A DNA stretch of 22,240 nt from Neelides folsomi (taxonomy: Eukaryota; Arthropoda; Collembola; Neelipleona; Neelidae): positions 1 through 22,240 of the forward strand of contig JAQGBZ010000660.1 of assembly GCA_034687125.1 (NCBI GenBank), in the 5' to 3' direction. The translations under genes and the position numbers were made by a program. The notes below the pieces were generated by a model that was not told the DNA's origin, made no database searches, and saw nothing but the letters and a program-made list of their open reading frames with translations. Shown here in pieces: positions 20,730-22,240 of the stretch. Position 1 is the stretch's first letter, and each line of letters starts with the position of its first letter.

Positions 20730-20761
20730 ATTTGAACTGCTTTCTACTTTTTAACATTCAT
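20730..20761 (+). repeat. Second copy of conserved 32-bp upstream block
   Basis: Identical to 19802-19833 and embedded in a longer duplicated flank (about 20640-20838). It marks the left part of the duplicated unit that produced the pseudogene copy downstream. Confidence 0.8.
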
Positions 20762-20838
20762 AATCAATTAAACAATCAAATTGATAATATAGCAAAGTGG
20801 TTTTAAGTATTCAAATTGACAAAACTCTTTTTTGAAAA

Positions 20839-21687
20839 ATGGGGAATTTCAATTTTATTGGTAAAATTTTTATTAATTCATACCTACATACATAAATGTA
20901 TATTATTATACATATTAGATAGGTGGCCAAGCGTTAACTCAATGTTAGTTTTTTGGCCAAACATAACTTTTATATTTTTAACGGAATTATCTCAAAAATT
21001 ATTTTATTTTGGTGTATGTAAATAACAACTATGTCTACTGTAAAAAACCATCACTATTATACCTCATAGCAGGAAGGCTGGACTTTACTTTATAATATAA
21101 TAAAAATTATATAATTCAATTTAAAGCAATTATTTTGTGTATTATTTATATTTAGTAAGCCTTTTCTCAATCGTTCTTGTTGGATTCTTGATCAACGTCA
21201 TATTTTGCGACGATGGTAAAATAAATGTTTAAATTATTTATAGAAATTAGTAGAAGAATTCAAAATTCCACATTGATAGTTTCCTTGGATGCTGCTTGCC
21301 TCGTTAACATTATCTTTTAAATTAGAAATTAACCGCTAATTAATTAATTATAAAATAACGAGAATATTACAATATTGAAATATTGAAAATAAAGTATTAT
21401 AAAATTTGAATAATAAATAGTGATACATTTAGCAGTCGTAAAGTAAAAATATTAAAAAAACAGGTGAATTCAAAGAAGGAGTTTGTAAGTGTCTACACGT
21501 AGGAGCGTATTGTTGATCGAGAGTCAGTGAAAATGAAATTAGTGGAGACTGCACGGATGTACTTGACAAAATCATTCATAGTTGTACTGGCCAAGATATA
21601 TCAGAAAGATTAACTTGTGACAATGGCTGTTACCGAGATGAACTTGGAAGTGATCCTTAAAATAGAATTGATCACTGTGCGCCATAA
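20839..21687 (+). pseudogene. Near full-length pseudogene of eight-Cys secreted protein
   Basis: Exon 1 is ATGG at 20839-20842, but the donor is GG where the intact copy has GT. The signal exon 21156-21215 is 60 nt, as in the intact gene, with the core LFSIVLVGFLINVIF and a phase-1 donor (gtaaaata). Exon 3 runs 21464-21687 after AAAACAG. All eight cysteines are kept (C-x-C-x6-C ... C-x10-C-x10-C-x3-C-x15-C), as is KIIHSC. In-frame stops interrupt it: TGA at 21514-21516, directly after Cys3, and TAA at 21658-21660. The acidic segment is much shorter than in the intact copy. Both introns are longer (313 and 248 nt), intron 1 through an insertion at about 20880-21100. The 3' flank also matches (TAATTTCT...GAATATGTCATGT). 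It is a tandem duplicate that has lost function unless read through. Confidence 0.75.
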
Positions 21688-21731
21688 GAATAATTTCTTC
21701 TGAATATGTCATGTAATATTGTATACCATAC

Positions 21732-21876
21732 ATACTCTTGACAAGTTCTTGAGTTCCCGCTTTTAGAACATTTTTTTAGTTTAACCTTAGTTTTAATTCT
21801 GATAAATTTAAATAATGCTTGTCCAATGATGTTCTAAAAAGCAGGAACTCAAGAGCTAACTTTCTAACGAGAGTAT
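21732..21876. repeat. Foldback inverted repeat
   Basis: TTCTTGAGTTCCCGCTTTTAGAACA at 21746-21770 is matched on the opposite strand by TGTTCTAAAAAGCAGGAACTCAAGAGC at 21830-21856, with one mismatch and a one-base length difference in the core. A further outer pair, ATACTCT near 21732 and AGAGTAT near 21870, continues the arms across an indel. The loop is about 60 nt. It could be a small foldback or MITE-like element. Confidence 0.75.
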
Positions 21877-21888
21877 CTATGTACTCAC

Positions 21889-22000
21889 CAGACGCCGAGC
21901 CAGTGCAGTTCCCGGGATTTAGAAAAAGGTTATCATAATTTGAATCTATAGCAATTAAAATTGTGCAAATCCAAATCAAATTTAAACCCGCGAAATGCAT
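21889..22000 (-). CDS. Candidate first exon of another secreted protein
   Basis: Reading leftward from an ATG at 22000, 37 codons plus one base run to a near-ideal donor, TCTG|GTGAGTACAT. The peptide starts with a signal sequence (MHFAGLNLIWICTILIAIDS) followed by NLFLNPGNCTGSAS. The context before the ATG (CGAAACA) is reasonable for initiation. The donor is phase 1. I could not find the next exon: to the left on this strand lie the foldback repeat and then the pseudogene on the other strand. The gene may be truncated, interrupted by the duplicated cluster, or have a distant second exon. The frame stays open past the donor to 21776, but that part looks like intron. Confidence 0.4.
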
Positions 22001-22179
22001 TGTTTCGGCTTCTGGAGAGTAGAATGTTAGTTACGTATTGTTTATTACAAAATATAATATAATTTAAATCATAATAACTCATTCAAAATCTTAAGAATTA
22101 AATATAAGGAATTATATTTCTTAATAACCATTGTAATCATTAATAAATTCAGTATATGCTAATTCCCAATGAACACCAA

Positions 22180-22240
22180 GTGATCGGCCCGGTGCCGGGA
22201 AAACATCGGATCACGGCTGAATGTCGGCCATGAAAAAAAT
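22180..22240. other. GC-rich palindromic segment at window edge
   Basis: The composition changes abruptly at about 22170 from AT-rich to GC-rich. CCCGGTGCCGGG at 22188-22199 is a perfect 5-bp-arm hairpin. It is enclosed by GTGATCGG (22180-22187) and CGGATCAC (22207-22214), which pair except at one position. It may be the edge of a mobile element or of a gene beyond the window. Confidence 0.45.

Noticed and set aside
21776..21888. Continuation of the minus-strand frame past the donor at 21889
   Set aside because: It crosses the foldback repeat and follows a near-perfect splice donor, so it is more likely intron than coding.

Overview
This is an AT-rich eukaryotic window. It holds spliced small genes with GT-AG introns, TATA boxes close upstream of start codons, and AATAAA signals after stop codons. 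The organism cannot be fixed from sequence alone. The two long genes are subtilisin-like proteases with a cysteine-rich insertion that I associate with bacillopeptidase-F-like enzymes of oomycetes, some early-diverging fungi and some arthropods. The tandem small-secreted-protein family and a trace of a Harbinger-like transposase fit any of these.

Layout. (1) Positions 1 to about 12.8 kb hold no gene I can support. The stretch carries three loci of a 27-28 bp minisatellite, several shorter tandem repeats, and by eye a repeated compositional pattern: an AT-rich spacer, a G/purine-rich block, an abrupt switch, then a C/pyrimidine-rich block, over and over. (2) Two intronless paralogous subtilases lie on the minus strand at 12,860-14,293 and 17,767-19,206. 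Each has a signal peptide, a propeptide and a complete Asp/His/Ser triad. (3) Around and between them, from 15.0 to 21.7 kb on the plus strand, is a previously unlabelled cluster of a small secreted eight-cysteine protein family. One copy appears intact (three coding exons, 19,917-20,473, 111 aa). One is a near full-length pseudogene (20,839-21,687) with two in-frame stops and a lost splice donor. Two are badly decayed but keep the signal-peptide exon (15,679-15,979 and 16,739-17,064). Two are C-terminal scraps (15,010-15,084 and 17,333-17,460). (4) The right edge holds a foldback repeat, a candidate first exon of another secreted protein on the minus strand (22,000-21,889), and a GC-rich palindromic segment running off the end.

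How the genes may relate: both families encode secreted products, and both have duplicated locally and diverged or decayed. A shared extracellular role, such as digestion, host interaction or defence, is possible but is inference only. The eight-cysteine family is the best candidate here for something undescribed. It was found by matching its cysteine spacing, phase-1 splice sites and flanking duplications, because most of its exons are too short or too broken to show as open reading frames.
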